In this document: positions 23,400 through 35,482 of the stretch, piece by piece
How positions within the stretch are numbered: position 1 is the stretch's first letter
How the letters are laid out: every line of letters begins with the position of its first letter
Assembly (NCBI GenBank): GCA_024760905.1
Contig: CM045733.1
Coordinates: 40,975,001-41,039,000 of the forward strand
From: Plotosus lineatus
Lineage: Eukaryota > Chordata > Actinopteri > Siluriformes > Plotosidae
Direction of reading: 5' to 3'
Length of the DNA stretch: 64,000 bases
Made by a program: the position numbers and the translations under genes
Notes under the pieces: generated by a model
Database searches by the model: none
What the model saw: the letters and a program-made list of their open reading frames with translations, nothing else
What the model was told of the DNA's origin: nothing

Positions 23400-25262
23400 T
23401 CTCACGGGTCACAGGTGGAGTTTGAGTCCTCTAAGTCATCACAACACTGCCTGAGCACACTGGGAAGGTTGAACATGCTGGGCTCACTTCCACTTGTCTC
23501 TCTAGCTGCAGGGGTGGTTACAGGCGTCAATGTACATGCAATCGGAGGGCAAATGACTGGTCTGCTGGGTTGTGGTTGATGCTCTCCTGCAGACGACGTT
23601 GATTGTTGTGGGCACGGTGGTGTTGCCCACCTCATGTCTTGAGGTCCCCAAACAGGCACGAGTGGACCTGACAGCTGCGTGGTCCACTGCATCGGTGGGG
23701 ACGGCCAGTAATGCTGCTGATGCCGCTGGTGGTGCAGAGGTGGTGATCGATGCTGCTGAGAAAGCTGCTGGTGGAGCTGCTGCGTAGGAGGTGGTTGTTC
23801 CTGTGGCTGCATCTCCAAGGCTTTAGCTCTGTCCAAGCATTTGTTCAGCAGTTCTTGGATTTTCAATTTGGCATGCCTGCACAATGGTTTAGGTAGATTA
23901 TGCAGTACAGCTGCCGCCCAACTGGTGAAACTCATCCCCTCTGACTCATCGGCTGTCCGTACCTCCCTTCTCTGGTTCACCAGCTGTTCAGTTACTGCGA
24001 GAATCTGGTCAGCTCTGATCGTCAAGGCTGGAAGTTGGAGCTCCAGACCTTGCCAAGGTGGACCTGGATACTGCGCTGGCAGGTGTTGCATCTAGGAGGC
24101 TGACAGGTGTTGCCTTTTCTGCCAGCTGGAGGTCGATATGTCCACTGTCCTGTGACTACTCCGGCGTTGATGGCAGTGGAGGTTCTCCAGTGGTGGTAGG
24201 CGTGGAACCGCCGGAGCCAGTTGCAGCAGCAATCTTTGCCTTGGTGAGACCACGTTCCTCCATTGTACCTCAACAATGTGTGGAAATAGGAAGCTAAAGC
24301 TGTCGTATATCCACTGGTCCCTCTGTGACATGTTCAGTTCAGCTTGCCCCGACTTCAACCGTCTAAGCTTTCCCAGTCTCGTCCGCATGCTATGGAACCA
24401 TTTTTTCAGCTCCTCATCGCTCTTCCCCATGCGCGAACATTGATCAGCCCATGAGCTTGGCCTTGTGTGCTTTTTTCCACTTTGTTGTACAAGCACTCGT
24501 TCGCCTGGATGAACTCTACCATGGCCTGCTCCTCATCGTCGGTGAGCTTTACGTAGATGTGTGCCTTCTTGTTCTCAGCGGCGATATCGGTGGAAGCGAC
24601 ATCCAGCTTGGCGTCGACCCCGGCTTCCTGAGAAGGCTCTTCAAGTGAGGTTTCTGGCATTGGAGACCATGGCTTCTTGGTGGATGTCTTCCGCTTGGCT
24701 TATGGCATCGTAGAGTCTCTCAAAATGAATGGCTTTTTGTTTTGCATGCCTGTATTTATAGTGGAAGTGACTTCCGTGAGTGTTCTGTAAGTCTTCCGTG
24801 CTATCCGCAACCATTCCGCAAACGTTCTGCATGTATTCTGCAAATGTTCCGCTTTGTTCAATGTTCTGTCTATGGTCATTACGCAGTGTTTTTCTCTTGT
24901 TCCATATGTATTCTGTGCCTTCTGTGAGTATTCCGTGGGGATCCATAGATAAACACAAACGTTCCGTGGCCGCTTTTGACCATACGGAAGAAGGGGAAGG
25001 CTTGCAGAACAGTCACGGAACACTTGCGAAATAAAAGGAAAAATCACGGAAAATTTGAGGGAATGATGGAATGTTCACGGAAGGACTGCAGAACCAAAGG
25101 GAATACTGTCGGAAAAATTTTCCGTGAACGTGCTTTTGAAAAGCAGAGTAACACATTCAGAATTATACGGAAAGACATGGAAGATGAGGGAATGACTGAG
25201 GAGCGTCTGAGGAAGACTACATTTTTGCTTTCGCAAGTCTGCTGCGCTCCAGTGAACTGGGG
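23400..25262 (-). mobile_element. TIR-type DNA element with MADF-BESS gene and CGGAA/TTCCG array
   Basis: The right end (24720-25262) is homologous to 56050-56482 of a short element elsewhere in the window, down to the terminus CTCCAGTGAACTGGGGGTA. Shared phrases include ATTACGCAGTGTTT, CCGTGGGGATCC and TCACGGAACACTTGCG. TTCCG motifs dominate left of about 24960 and CGGAA motifs to the right. A broken DNA-binding gene starts just inside, at 24660. The left terminus was not found. Superfamily unknown; the ends and array recall EnSpm/CACTA or PIF/Harbinger organisation. Confidence 0.65.
23402..24660 (-). pseudogene. MADF-BESS-type DNA-binding protein, frameshifted
   Basis: The start is MPETSLEEPSQEAGVDAK. 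The MADF domain begins with DDEEQAMVEFIQANECLYNK, changes frame in a T-rich run near 24475, and continues SSWADQCSRMGKSDEELKKW, FHSMRTRLGKL and RDQWIYDSFSFLFPHI. A BESS-like helix follows at about 23935-23840 (SWAAAVLHNLPKPL, HAKLKIQELLNKCL), then a Q/P-rich C-terminus ending at the stop near 23402. The stretch between MADF and BESS (about 24250-24090) does not read through cleanly. MADF-BESS proteins bind DNA through MADF and self-associate through BESS. Its place beside the motif array suggests a transposon-encoded binding protein; that role is inferred. Confidence 0.7.
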
Positions 25263-25654
25263 GTATTAAGTAGCTCCTTGGTCATCATTATACTATTTGT
25301 TTAGGTAGTATATGTTTTCTTAGAAAGTTTTGGATCTTCCAGAAACAAGTGTATTTACACTGAGACCTTGCCACTGGGACCTTTAATTTCATACAAGTCA
25401 GTGGTCATACAATTAAAGTGTTTGTCACTTTATGTGAACTTATTACCATGTTCCCAGGAGCATATGACTGGTTCCTGCCTCACACTCCTGTGTGAAATAT
25501 AGCAGCGGAAATTGGAATGATCAGAATCTGAAAGGAATTTCCTGTCCAAGCAGAAGACGCGCCCAGGGCTTATCAGTGGGCCTTGTGTGTTTTATTGTGA
25601 CGAACAAGACATGACTATTGTTAACCCCATAGTCTACTTAGATGTTGACAGTGA
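25263..25654. other. Spacer, nothing recognised
   Basis: No gene or repeat identified. Confidence 0.5.
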
Positions 25655-25735
25655 CTCACCATAAATCCTAAGAGACATGGCCAGCCTTTGATAACCTGAT
25701 TAGCTCAACTGGGTGTACAGCAACACCCCATCCTG
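25655..25735 (-). mobile_element. tRNA-SINE core fragment
   Basis: Plus strand reads AGAGACATGGCCAGCCTTTG and ATAACCTGATTAGCTCAACT, the antisense of the family core. Both ends are lost. Confidence 0.65.
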
Positions 25736-25918
25736 GGTTTCAGTAATGCATTATTGAATAGGAATATTATATTATATCATGACATGAAGGTTAAAAATCG
25801 TGAAGAGAAATGTTGTGTGCATTTGGTTTCTATTTTTTTTCCCAAATAATATTTAAGAATTGTGTTTTGCATTCTAATAAATCATGAAATGTGCTTTTAT
25901 AATCTTCTCAACAGGAAA

Positions 25919-26045
25919 TAGGCAGTACAGTATCATAATGGTTAGCATGTAGCATGTCTGCCTCATAGTACGAAAATCCTCGGTTTGAGCCCTGGGCTTG
26001 CTAAAATAACTTATGTGTGGAGTTTGCATGTTATCCTCAATAAGT
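25919..26045 (+). mobile_element. Mermaid-like SINE head, degenerate
   Basis: TAATGGTTAGCATGTAGCAT with GTCTGCCTCATAG, GGTTTGAGCCCTGGGC and GGAGTTTGCATGTTATCC follow the head-to-body order of the Mermaid-like SINEs. The 3' half is missing. Confidence 0.6.
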
Positions 26046-26773
26046 AAGTGTGTTTTGCCCAAGTACTGTACTCCAATTAACATATAATTAAGTGTTTCGA
26101 CAAATGCATGACTGCATAAAACAAAAACACAATGAGGTTGTGATGTTAGTGTTATGATAACTATTGCACTTTTACATCACAACAATACACACAATTTTAA
26201 TTAATTAAACCGTTGTACTGTTTTATAGATATATAAAAATATGTACAAATAATCAGATTGTACCATTCAAGTTTAGTATGTACTAAAAGCATTGACTGAT
26301 GTGGAACATCAATGATAGTTCCTGTACAGGAACGATAAATCATAATTTAAACTCTTGTTTTAGGAAAGAAAACTCCTTGCAATATCTTTAAGGACTTTTA
26401 CAATTTTACAATTATTAAAGCAGCACTTTTAAAAATTTATTGTGGATAAGAAGTAGCTTAGCACTGAGCTTAAACTTGCCAATTTTTTTAATATCTGCAA
26501 TATGATGACAAACATGTATGGCTTTGCTAGTTGAATCACAAACTGGGACACCTAAAATAAATTTTCATGCAAAATTAAACAAGCTTTAATTCATAATGTT
26601 AGATAGTCAGAACCATACCTCAGAATGATGCACAGGTCTTATGGTATCTTTGTGTACATTAGAATTGGCAGGCTCTGCTCAAATTATTTTGTGAGCTTTA
26701 TGGTGTCGAACTGCACAGATGTTTTAATTTTGGTACATATGAATTTGGAACAGAGTCAAATTTGTTCAGTCTG
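26046..26773. other. Spacer, nothing recognised
   Basis: AT-rich, without recognisable features. Confidence 0.5.
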
Positions 26774-26786
26774 CTAAAAGTATTCT

Positions 26787-27095
26787 AGGTAGGTAAAGTC
26801 TGTTGGGTTTTTACACCCGAGCCTAGTGGCTCATCAGGCCAGTGCTTATACCCAGTTTCTGTAATGTGAAGTGACCACAGGAGTTCAACTCCTCCTGGAT
26901 GGGACGCTAGTCCATCGCAGGTTACCTTCCCAATATATTTTACTGGTACGCATTTATACTGCTGGGTGAACAGAGGCACACTTGTGGTTGAGACCTTGCC
27001 CAGGGGTCTTAGCACAGTGAGGCTCTCAGTGGGATTCCAACTCACAACCTCCCGATCATGAGTACAGCACCCTAACCACGACACCACTGGCCCCA
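26787..27095 (-). mobile_element. tRNA-derived SINE, family E
   Basis: The minus strand starts GGGGCCAGTGGTGTCGTGGT with a B-box-like GAGTTGGAATCCC. The 3' end on the plus strand reads GTAAAGTCTGTTGGG, TTTTTACACCCGAGCC. Target duplication CTAAAAGTATTCT / CTAAAGTATTCT at 26774-26786 and 27096-27107. A second copy is cut by the right window edge at 63905. Confidence 0.82.
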
Positions 27096-27365
27096 CTAAA
27101 GTATTCTGTAGCATGTGTAAAATCCTAAATCCCACATCCAGAGTGATGGATTTAGACCGTGTTTTTGTATGAACACCAAAACTCACAGCAGAACATAATC
27201 AGAACTGAAAAAGTTGTCTCACATTTGTGAAACATTTAAAACACTGTTTGTATTGTTATATTGTACTAAATATATGGAAGTGATTCTGTGATTTGTAATA
27301 AATATATGGGAAAAAAATGGCAAATGTTTGAATTCCACTGACACCAGTTTCGTCTACAAGGTATT

Positions 27366-27856
27366 CACTCATTCATTCATTTTCTGAACTGCTTGGTCCT
27401 AATTAGAGTTGCAGGGAGGCTGGCACCCATCTTAGCCAAATCTGGATGAGGAGAGAGTACACCCCATACAGCTCGCCAGGCAATCGCAGTGCAAACATGC
27501 TGACGGCTATGTAGCCTCTTCTTCTTCTTGTCCTTTCGGCTTTTCCCTTCAGGGGTCGCCACAGCGAATCATCTGCCTCCATTTCACCCTATCCTCTGCA
27601 TCTTTTTCTCTTACACCAACTGCCTTCATGTCCTCCTTCACCACATCCATGAATCGTCTCTTTGGTATGCTGACAGCTATGTAGCCTACTCTTCATAAAA
27701 GTCAGCAATGGTTCATTTACATGCTTCTCACCATAGACAGTGAGAGACATGGCCGGCTTTTGATAACCCAGTTAGCTGAATTGGGGGGGACTGCAGTGAC
27801 AACCATTGATAGTTGGCTTTTAGATCAGCAATCCAGCATCTTATCGTCAGATAACC
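27366..27856 (-). mobile_element. tRNA-SINE core with tail type C, split by an RTE fragment
   Basis: The tail (27366-27496: CATTCATTTTCTGAACTGC, CTCGCCAGGCAATCGCAG) is Mermaid-type. The core (27667-27800: TCATAAAAGTCAGCAATGG, GATAACCCAGTTAGCTG) belongs to the tRNA-SINE family. The two halves were contiguous before the insertion described next. The head is worn. Confidence 0.85.
27518..27666 (-). mobile_element. RTE-like LINE 3' fragment, 149 bp
   Basis: A 5'-truncated insertion beginning (minus strand) at CCAAAGAGACGATTCATGG and ending at the LINE 3' end. Flanked by a 21-bp duplication, ATGCTGACGGCTATGTAGCC(T), at 27497-27517 and 27667-27687, with one mismatch. Confidence 0.93.
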
Positions 27857-28884
27857 TCAGCCCCTGTACACAATATTTATACTTAAAAATTTTAAAAGTT
27901 TTAAAATGAATGACTATTTTCATGTTTGCGAAACTAAGAAAGTCTGTGGAGAATCCCCAAGGCAAGCCCGCTTTAATGTCCACATCTTTCATTCATTAAT
28001 GATTACAATAACACTTGTAGATACCAAGTGGTTTATTTAATTAAATCGGCCCACAACATTAGTTTGTGAAACTATAAAATGGAAGCATAAAACTAACCTA
28101 TAAATGATAATTTCCGGGTTTGTCCCACCATTTAGTGTTCCATTAGCGAAGCTGTAAAAGATCCATGTGGTTCTTTGAGATTCAAGACCATTTACCTGGA
28201 TTTTGAGTAAATTAAGTCTGCGACCAAAAGAACTTTCCTGCTCAGGGTCACATTTAACTGATTTTGTACAACAGAAGTCAAAGTATTTCTGTGGACTTAT
28301 GCATCTTTATCCCCTTAAGGAAAAGCATTTTAAAAAACATGTTTATTAAGTTCATCCATGTTTTAGATTCATTACAGTGTGTTAGATGGCCTTGTTTACC
28401 GCTTACCCAAAATTCATATTTTCTGTTAATATGACCATGTGCTTTAAAACATACCAGTCACAAACATGAACTCTTGGGCAGTGCAAACCTCTGCCAACCT
28501 CAGTGATCCCCTATATGATCCAAAATGTTTAAAAAATTGATCAATGTCACAGTATGAAAGAATCCTTTAAAAATTATTGGATTTAGCTCATCTCCAAAAT
28601 TTAATGTAATTTTCCTTTTATAAAGCCCCACCTTAGGTACAAAATATTTTGTAAAAACTGCTCACAAACAAACACATAAGGGACTCCTTCCATTTCAACA
28701 TATTTTATCACCTTTCTGTGGGGGATATTCCAGGGACTTACTGTTGCCATAAAAACAAAAACATCAATAAGAATGAGTAAGATTGGCCTGCTTGACTCTT
28801 ATATACAGCTGTGGTTATAGAACATTTTTCAACACCCATACTTCCCACCAATCAGCTTAGATATTGAAGAGTGTTTTGGTATGA
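27857..28884. other. Spacer with a degenerate LINE 3'-like stretch
   Basis: No gene. About 28470-28680 has phrases such as ACCTCTGCCAACCTCAGTGA and AAAACTGCTCACAAACAAAC that recall an old fish LINE 3' end. Weak. Confidence 0.4.
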
Positions 28885-29117
28885 CATGCATTCATTTGCC
28901 AAGAAATTCATCCTATTCAGGTCCCACCAGCACTGGAGCCTATCTCAGCTGACTCTGGCAAAATTTACACCATTAACCTAATGTGTTTGTCTTGAGATTA
29001 TGAGAGGAAATTCATGTCATCATGAGGACAACATGCAAACTCCACACAAACACTCTCATGAAGCCCAGGACCTTTTTTGCTGTAAGGCATACAAGCTAAA
29101 CCGCTATCCCACCGTAT
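28885..29117 (-). mobile_element. Mermaid-like SINE, very degenerate
   Basis: Plus strand: GGAGCCTATCTCAGCTGACT, ATTAACCTAATGTG, ACATGCAAACTCCACAC, AAGCCCAGGACC and CATACAAGCTAAACCGC, in the order expected for a minus-strand copy. Confidence 0.65.
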
Positions 29118-29436
29118 TTCTGATTAGCACCATTACAATATTTATTCAGGTTATCATACAGTGACGTCTAAATTATATAAACTAAGAAAAAACCCCAAAA
29201 CATTAATAACCGACTCATTTGGGAACAAAATACTCTATGCCTTGTCATGTGATTATACACGACATACAACATGACATGATGTTTTTTGTAGTTTAGAGAA
29301 TTATTCAAGTTATTTGGACTCTGGAATCACATGACTGTTCCCACTATTTGCTGTGAAGAGGGCTTTGTGTGTTAGCATGCTAATTTCTGCTTCCTGGCAG
29401 TCATGCATCTCACTAGAAGCATTTTGGCCTTTTAAG

Positions 29437-29439
<3 letters not shown>

Positions 29440-29516
<77 letters not shown>
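29440..29516. repeat. (CA)n microsatellite
   Basis: A perfect run of about 38 units, the longest CA tract in the window. Confidence 0.97.
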
Positions 29517-29517
<1 letters not shown>

Positions 29518-29691
29518 TATTCTGGTTTCGTGCTTGCCTGGGGGTCTTTCCTGTAAGACAGGAATGGACCTTTGTTTGCCTTTTTTGTTTTCTAGTAAAA
29601 TTGGTTGATTTCAAGTTCTGTATTTTTTTCCATTGTTGATTGATTTTGATGTCAGGATCAAATGACGATAACAGAAATACACATGGGGATC

Positions 29692-29719
29692 TCTCTCGCT
29701 CACTCTCTCTCTCTCTTTG

Positions 29720-29779
<60 letters not shown>
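29692..29779. repeat. Compound (CT)n(CA)n microsatellite
   Basis: CT run with a TTTGT interruption, then a CA run. Confidence 0.95.
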
Positions 29780-29780
<1 letters not shown>

Positions 29781-30336
29781 GTATCTGTATGTGTGGTGAG
29801 TCAATGCAACCGTCAACAAACCTCTTTGGTGCTTGGAAGACTCGTGACATTTTGAGAACATCAGGCTGATGGAAATTGTGGTGACAATATTGAATATAAC
29901 AGAGAACAATTCTATCTTTGAGATGAAGCAAAATTACATATATTCTGTGTTGCACAGAAATAACAGAGTATTTCATGGATACACATAAACACACACACTT
30001 GACATTAATTCCCCCAAGTGGGACATTAGCCGTCTCTTCACGTCCAACACCTGTTCATGGAAAATCACATGACTCCAAATCCACATGACACTATGAAGTT
30101 GCACATGAGTAGAACAATTGTTGGACCATAATTAACAGCTTCATTAGTATGAAGGACATATAAATGTCATTTAAAGGTCTCTTCAAAGTCTTCTGCTGAA
30201 GGGCACAGCAGGTGGTGATTGGATCATCCCACCTCTGAACAGAGTGCATTAACATTTCTAAACTTCATAATGAAGAGAAGTGCCAAACAGACTTTTCAAT
30301 GTCAGCATGATGCCTTGTACAGTTCAGGAGGATTAG
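29780..30336. other. Spacer, nothing recognised
   Basis: No coding motif or repeat identified before the next LINE. Confidence 0.5.
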
Positions 30337-33212
30337 AATCAGTAGAGGGCACAAGCCAGTGTTCATCCTCACGCCAGTCCCAAGTCCGGATAAATGCAGA
30401 CGGTTGTGTCAGGAAGGGCATCCAACATAAAACATATGCCACATTTGTTATGCGAATCATAAATACAAATGTCATACCGGATCGGTTTAGGCCCAGGTTA
30501 ACAATGACCGCCGTCAGTGCTGTTAACCAACAGGTTGCTGGTGGAAACTGGACTACTGTTGGCCGAAGAAGCAAAGGCAGGAGGCGTGTCCATAGGCAGA
30601 GAGAGAAGAGGAAAGGCGCGAGTCTAGGACTGAGAGGAGGGACTTTGAATGTTGGAACTATGACAGGAAAAGGTAGAGAGCTGGCTGACATGATGCAGTG
30701 GAGGAAGGTTGACAGACTGTGTTCAGGAGACCAGGTGGAAAGGTAGCAAGGCTAGAAGCTTAGGAGCAGGGTTTAAGCTGTTTTATCATGGTGTGGATGG
30801 GAAGAGAAATGGAGTCGGAGTCATCTTGAAGGAGGGGTTTGTCAGGAATGTTACATAAGTGAAAAGAATGTCAGACAGAGTGATGAGTCTCAAGTTAGAA
30901 ATTGAAGGTGTGATGTTCAATGTTGTTAGTGCTTATGCTGCACAGGCAGGATGTGAGGTAGAAGAGAAGGAGAGATTCTGGTGTGAGTTAGATGAAGTGA
31001 TGCAGAGTACCCCTAGAGGTGAAAGTGTGGTAATTGGTGCAGACTTCAATAGACATTGTGATGCAGGCAACAGAGGGGACGAGTACGTGATGGGTAGGTT
31101 TGGTTTTCAGGACAGGAACACAGAAGGATAGATTTTGATAGATTTTGCAAAAAGGATGGAAATGGTTGTAGTGAATACTTTCTTCCAGAAGAGACAGGAG
31201 CATAGGGTGACTTATAAAAGTGGATGTATGAGCACACATATAGACTACATCTTGTGTAGGCTATGTAATTTGAAGGAAGTCAGTGACTGCAAAGTATTTG
31301 TGGGTCAGACTGTTGCCAAACAGCATAGGATGGTGGTGTGCAGGATGACACTGATGGTGAGGAAGGTAAAGAAGGCAAAGGCAGAGCAGAAGACAAAGTG
31401 GTTGAAGCTGACAAAGGAAGAGTGTCGGGTTGTCTTCAAGGAGGAGTTGAAACAGTCTTTGGGTGGTCAGGAAGTGCGTCCAGATGACTGGAAAACTTCA
31501 GCTAATGTGATCAGAGAGACAGGTAAGAGAGTACTTGGTGTGTCTTTTGGAAGGAAAGTAGATAAAGAGACTTGGTGGTGGAATGAGGAAGTGCAGGAGT
31601 GTGTACAAAGGAAGAGGTTAGCTCAGAAGAAGTGCTACATTTAAAGGACCAAAGAGAGAAAACAGGAGCACAGGAAGACACAGCATAAAACAAAGGTAGT
31701 GGTGTCAAAGGCCAAACAGAGGGCAATGGTGACTTGTATGCTAAGTTGGACAGTAAGGAGGGAGAAAATGATTTATACAGGTTGGCACAACAGAGAAGTA
31801 GCTATGAGAAGGACGTGCAGCAAGTTAGAGTGATAAAGGACAGAGAGGGAAATATGTTGACTGATGACAGAAGTGTGCTGGGAAGATGGAAAAAGTACTT
31901 TGAAGAGCTGATGAATGAGGAAAATGAGAAAAAAAAGAGTAGACGAGGTGACCGTTGAAGACCAGGAAGTAGCAAAGATTAGCATGGGTGAAGTGAGGAA
32001 GGCATTGAAGAGGATGAAGAGTGGAAAGGCACTTGCTCCTGATGACATACCTGTGGAGGTATGGAAGTGTCTAGCAGAGGTAGCAGTAGACTTTCTGACA
32101 AGGACATTCAATAAGGTCTTAGAGAGTATGAGGATGCCAAAGGAGTGGAGAAGTGTGCTGGTGCCCATTTTTAAGAACAAGGGAGACGTGCAGAGTTGTG
32201 GCAACTACAGAGGGCTCAAGTTGATGAGCCATACGATGAAGTTATGGGAAAGAATAGTGGCAACTAGACGAAGGGCAGAGGTCAGCATTTGTGAACAACA
32301 GTTTGGTTTCATGCCAAGAAAGAGCACCACAGATGCAGTTTTTGCTTTGATATTGTTAATAGAGAAGTACAGAGGTCAGAGGGAGCTGCATTGTGCCTTT
32401 GTGGATCTGGAGAAAGCATATGATAGGGTGCTGAGAGAGGAACTGTGGAAGAGGAAGTCTGGAGTGGCAGAGAAGTGTGTACAGTGGTGAGGTGTGCTGT
32501 TGGTGTGACAGAAGAGTTCAAGGTGGTGGTGGGACTACATCAAGGGCCAGCTCTGAGCCCCTTCTTGTTTGCTATGCTGATGGGCAGGCTGACAGACGAG
32601 GTTCGACAAGAATCCCCATGGACTATGATGTTTGCAGATGACATTGTTATCTGTAGAGAGAGCAAAGAACAAGTGTGGGAAAATCTAGAGAGGTGGTGGT
32701 ATGCCCTGGAAAGGAGAGGAATGAAGGTTAGCCTCAGTAAAATAGAATACATGTGTGTGAATGACAAGGACCCAAGAGGAATGGTGAGGTGAAATGTATG
32801 GTTTAGAAACAGTGTTGTTGAGGAAAAGACAGGAGGTAGAGCTGAAAGATAGAGATGAAAATGTTGAAGTGCTCTTTGGGAGTAACGAGGATGGATAAGA
32901 TCATGAATGAGTACATCAGAGGGACAGCACATGTAAGAGGTTTTGGAGACAAAGTCAGAGAGGGTAGATTGAGATGGTTTGGATGGTCATGTACAGCGGA
33001 TGGTGAATATATTGGTAGTAGGCTGCTGAGGTTGGAACTACCAGGCAGAAGGCCTAGAGGAAGACCAAAGAGAAGATTTATGGATGTGGTGAAGGAGGAT
33101 ATAAAGGTAGTTGATGTAAGATAAGAAGATGCAGAGGATAGGATAAGATGGAGACAGATGATTCGCTGCAGCAAACCGTGAAGGGAACAGCCAAAAGGAA
33201 AAGAAGAAAAAT
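30337..33212 (+). mobile_element. RTE-like LINE copy 4, near full length
   Basis: Starts in the 5' UTR (GGGCACAAGCCAGTG; GGTTGTGTCAGGAAGGGCAT at about 30405) and reaches the 3' end (ATTCGCTGCAGCAAACCG...AAGAAGAA). The endonuclease and RT are both present but broken: 2-bp loss near 30722, TAA at 30856-30858, TAG near 31130, a frame change near 31935, and a deletion of roughly 200 bp after 32790 that removes the segment between the EYMCVN motif and the LYGLETV region. No clear target duplication. Confidence 0.9.
30450..33180 (+). pseudogene. LINE endonuclease-RT ORF, broken
   Basis: Coding remnant of RTE copy 4. Recognisable pieces: VGTLNVGTMTGKGRELADMM-like start (30640-30700), an endonuclease block with GADFNRHCDAGN (31036-31075; the usual NGH is NRH here), TWWWNEEVQECVQRKRLA (31570-31630), RT with [12 protein letters not shown] near 32400, FADDIVI near 32630, and C-terminal [17 protein letters not shown] near 32940. 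Multiple stops and frameshifts. Confidence 0.88.
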
Positions 33213-33856
33213 AAGCCGTAAAATATTAACACCTGCACCTCTTTCAAGCTCCTGCACAGAGTAAATACAAGTAGGTCCTGTCAGAAAATTAGGGGAAACA
33301 ATGTAGTGCATTTTGTGTGCTTTGTACAAAATTTATGATTCAGCAATCACAGTTGGTGATGTTCATTGGTTCCAAAAGAGTTGACATCAAGATTTACATC
33401 CAAGTAAAGTAATGAAAATTATGCTTTTATTTAGGGGTCTAGGCACTAGCTTCGAAACCTTTTTGTTATTAATTTATTGTTTATTCATTATTCCACCACT
33501 TTTACCACAGAACAATCTTCACAAATTCCAACCTCTATCTGTGACACCATCTCTCTTCCATCAATCATCTTTATTACATCACATCAATCTTCATCATCAG
33601 CCATATTGCTCTCCACATATTGTATTCCAATCGCTCTCTGTGACATCATCTCCTTTTCATCACCATAACCCCTCTTCATCATCAATTTTCTTTATCATTT
33701 CTTTTTATTGTCGCTTCTCAGCACTCCTCCAAAAAACTTCTCTGTTACATTTCCATGTTATCACATTACTTCTTTTCATCAGTTCTATTCATCATCATTT
33801 CTCTTCTTCCTAATCACTCCGATTCATTTCCACACATACTCTTAATTAGGTTTTTT
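33213..33856. other. Spacer with a strongly C/T/A-biased stretch
   Basis: 33420-33840 has very few G on the plus strand and many TCATC, TTCATCA and CATCATC phrases. It carries no recognised repeat or coding motif. Confidence 0.5.
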
Positions 33857-33873
33857 GCTGAACCCATAAAAAA

Positions 33874-35364
33874 ATGCAAATGATCAAAACAAAATTCATA
33901 CCGGATCGGTCGAGGCCCGGGTTAACAACGACCGCCATCAGTGCTGTCAACCAACAGGGTGCTGATGGAAATTGGACTACTGTTGGTCGAAGACGTCGAA
34001 GAAGGAGAGGCGGGAGGCGTGTCCGTAGGCAGAAAGAGAAGAGGAAATGTGTGAGCCTAGGACTTTGAATGTTGGAACTATGCAAGGAAAAGATAGGGAG
34101 CTGGCTGACATGATGCAGAGGAGGACGGTGGACATACTGTGTGTTCAGGAGACAAGGTGGAAAGGTAGAAAGGCTAGAAGCTTAGGAGCAGGGTTTAAAC
34201 TGTTTTATCATGGTGTGGATGGGAAGAGAAATGGAGTAGGAGTCATCTTGAAGGAGGGGTTTGTCAGGAATGTTCTAGACGTGAAAAGAGTGTCAGACAG
34301 AGTGATGAGTCTCAAGTTAGAAATTGAAGGCATGATGGTCAATGTTGTTAGTGCTTATGCCCCACAGGCAGGATGTAAGCTAGAAGAGAAGGAGAGATTC
34401 TGGAGTGATTTAGATGAAGTGATGCAGAATACCCCCAGAGGTGAAAGAGTGGTCATTGGAGCAGACTTCAATGGACATGTTGGTGCAGGCAACAGAGGGA
34501 CGAGGAAGTGATGGGCAGGTTTGGTATACAGGACAGGAACACAGAAGGACAGATGTTGATCGATTTTGCAAAAGGATGGAAATGGCTGTGGTGAATACTT
34601 TCTTCAAGAAGAAACAGAAGCATAGGGTGACTTATGAAAGCGGAGGTAAGAGCACACAGGTAGACTACATCTTGTGCAGGCGATGTAATTTGAAGGAAGT
34701 CAGTGACTGCAAAGTAGTAGTTGGTGAGAGTGTTGCCAAACAGCATAGGATGGTGGTGTGCAGGATGACACTGATGGTGAGAAAAGAGAAAAAGGCAAAG
34801 GCAGAGCAGAAGACAAAGTGGTGGAAGCTGAAAAAGGAAGAGTGTCGTGTTGTCTTCAAGGAGGAGTTGAAACAGGCTTTGGGTAGTCAGGAAGTGCTTC
34901 CAGAGGACTGGACAACCACAGCCAATGTGATCAGGGAGACCGGTAGGAGAGTACTTGGTGTGTTCTCTGGAAGGAAAGTAGATAAGGAAACTTGGTGGTG
35001 GAATGAGGAAGTGCAGGAGTGTGTACAAAAGAAGAGGTTAGCCAAGAAGAAGTGGGACATTGACAGGACCGAAGAGAGTAAACAGGAGTACAGGGAGACA
35101 CAGCGTAAGGCGAAGGTAGCAGTGTCAAAGGCCAAACAGAGGGCGTATGATGACTTGTATGATAGGTTGAACAGTAATGAGGGAGAAAATGATCTATACA
35201 GGTTAGCACAGCAGAGAAATAGAGATGGGAAAGACATGCAGCAAGTTAGAGTGATAAAGGACAGAGAGGGAAATGTATTGACTGATGACAGAAGTGTGCT
35301 GGGAAGATGGAAAGAGTACTTTGAAGAGCTGATGAATGAAGAAAATGAGAGAGAAAAAGAGTAG
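33874..35364 (+). pseudogene. LINE leader and endonuclease part, frameshifted
   Basis: Three successive frames (33874-34068, 34047-34511, 34441-35364) carry the basic leader, the AP-like endonuclease and the linker to the RT. The endonuclease would nick target DNA to prime reverse transcription. Catalytic-type motifs QETRW, GADFNGH and VDYIL are all present, but in different frames because of the lesions listed for the element. Confidence 0.88.
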
Positions 35365-35482
35365 AAGGGGTGACCGTTGAGGAGCAGGAAGTAGCAAAGA
35401 TTAGTAAGGGAGAAGTGAGGAGGGCATTGAAGAGGATGAAGAGTGGAAAGGCAGTTGGCCCTGATGACATACCAGTTGAGGT

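Noticed and set aside
29310..29614. Open frames with poly-Cys/Val or Thr/His runs
   Set aside because: Translations of the (CA)n tract only. The same holds for frames over 49967-50033, 53177-53238, 56915-57196 and 58185-58231.
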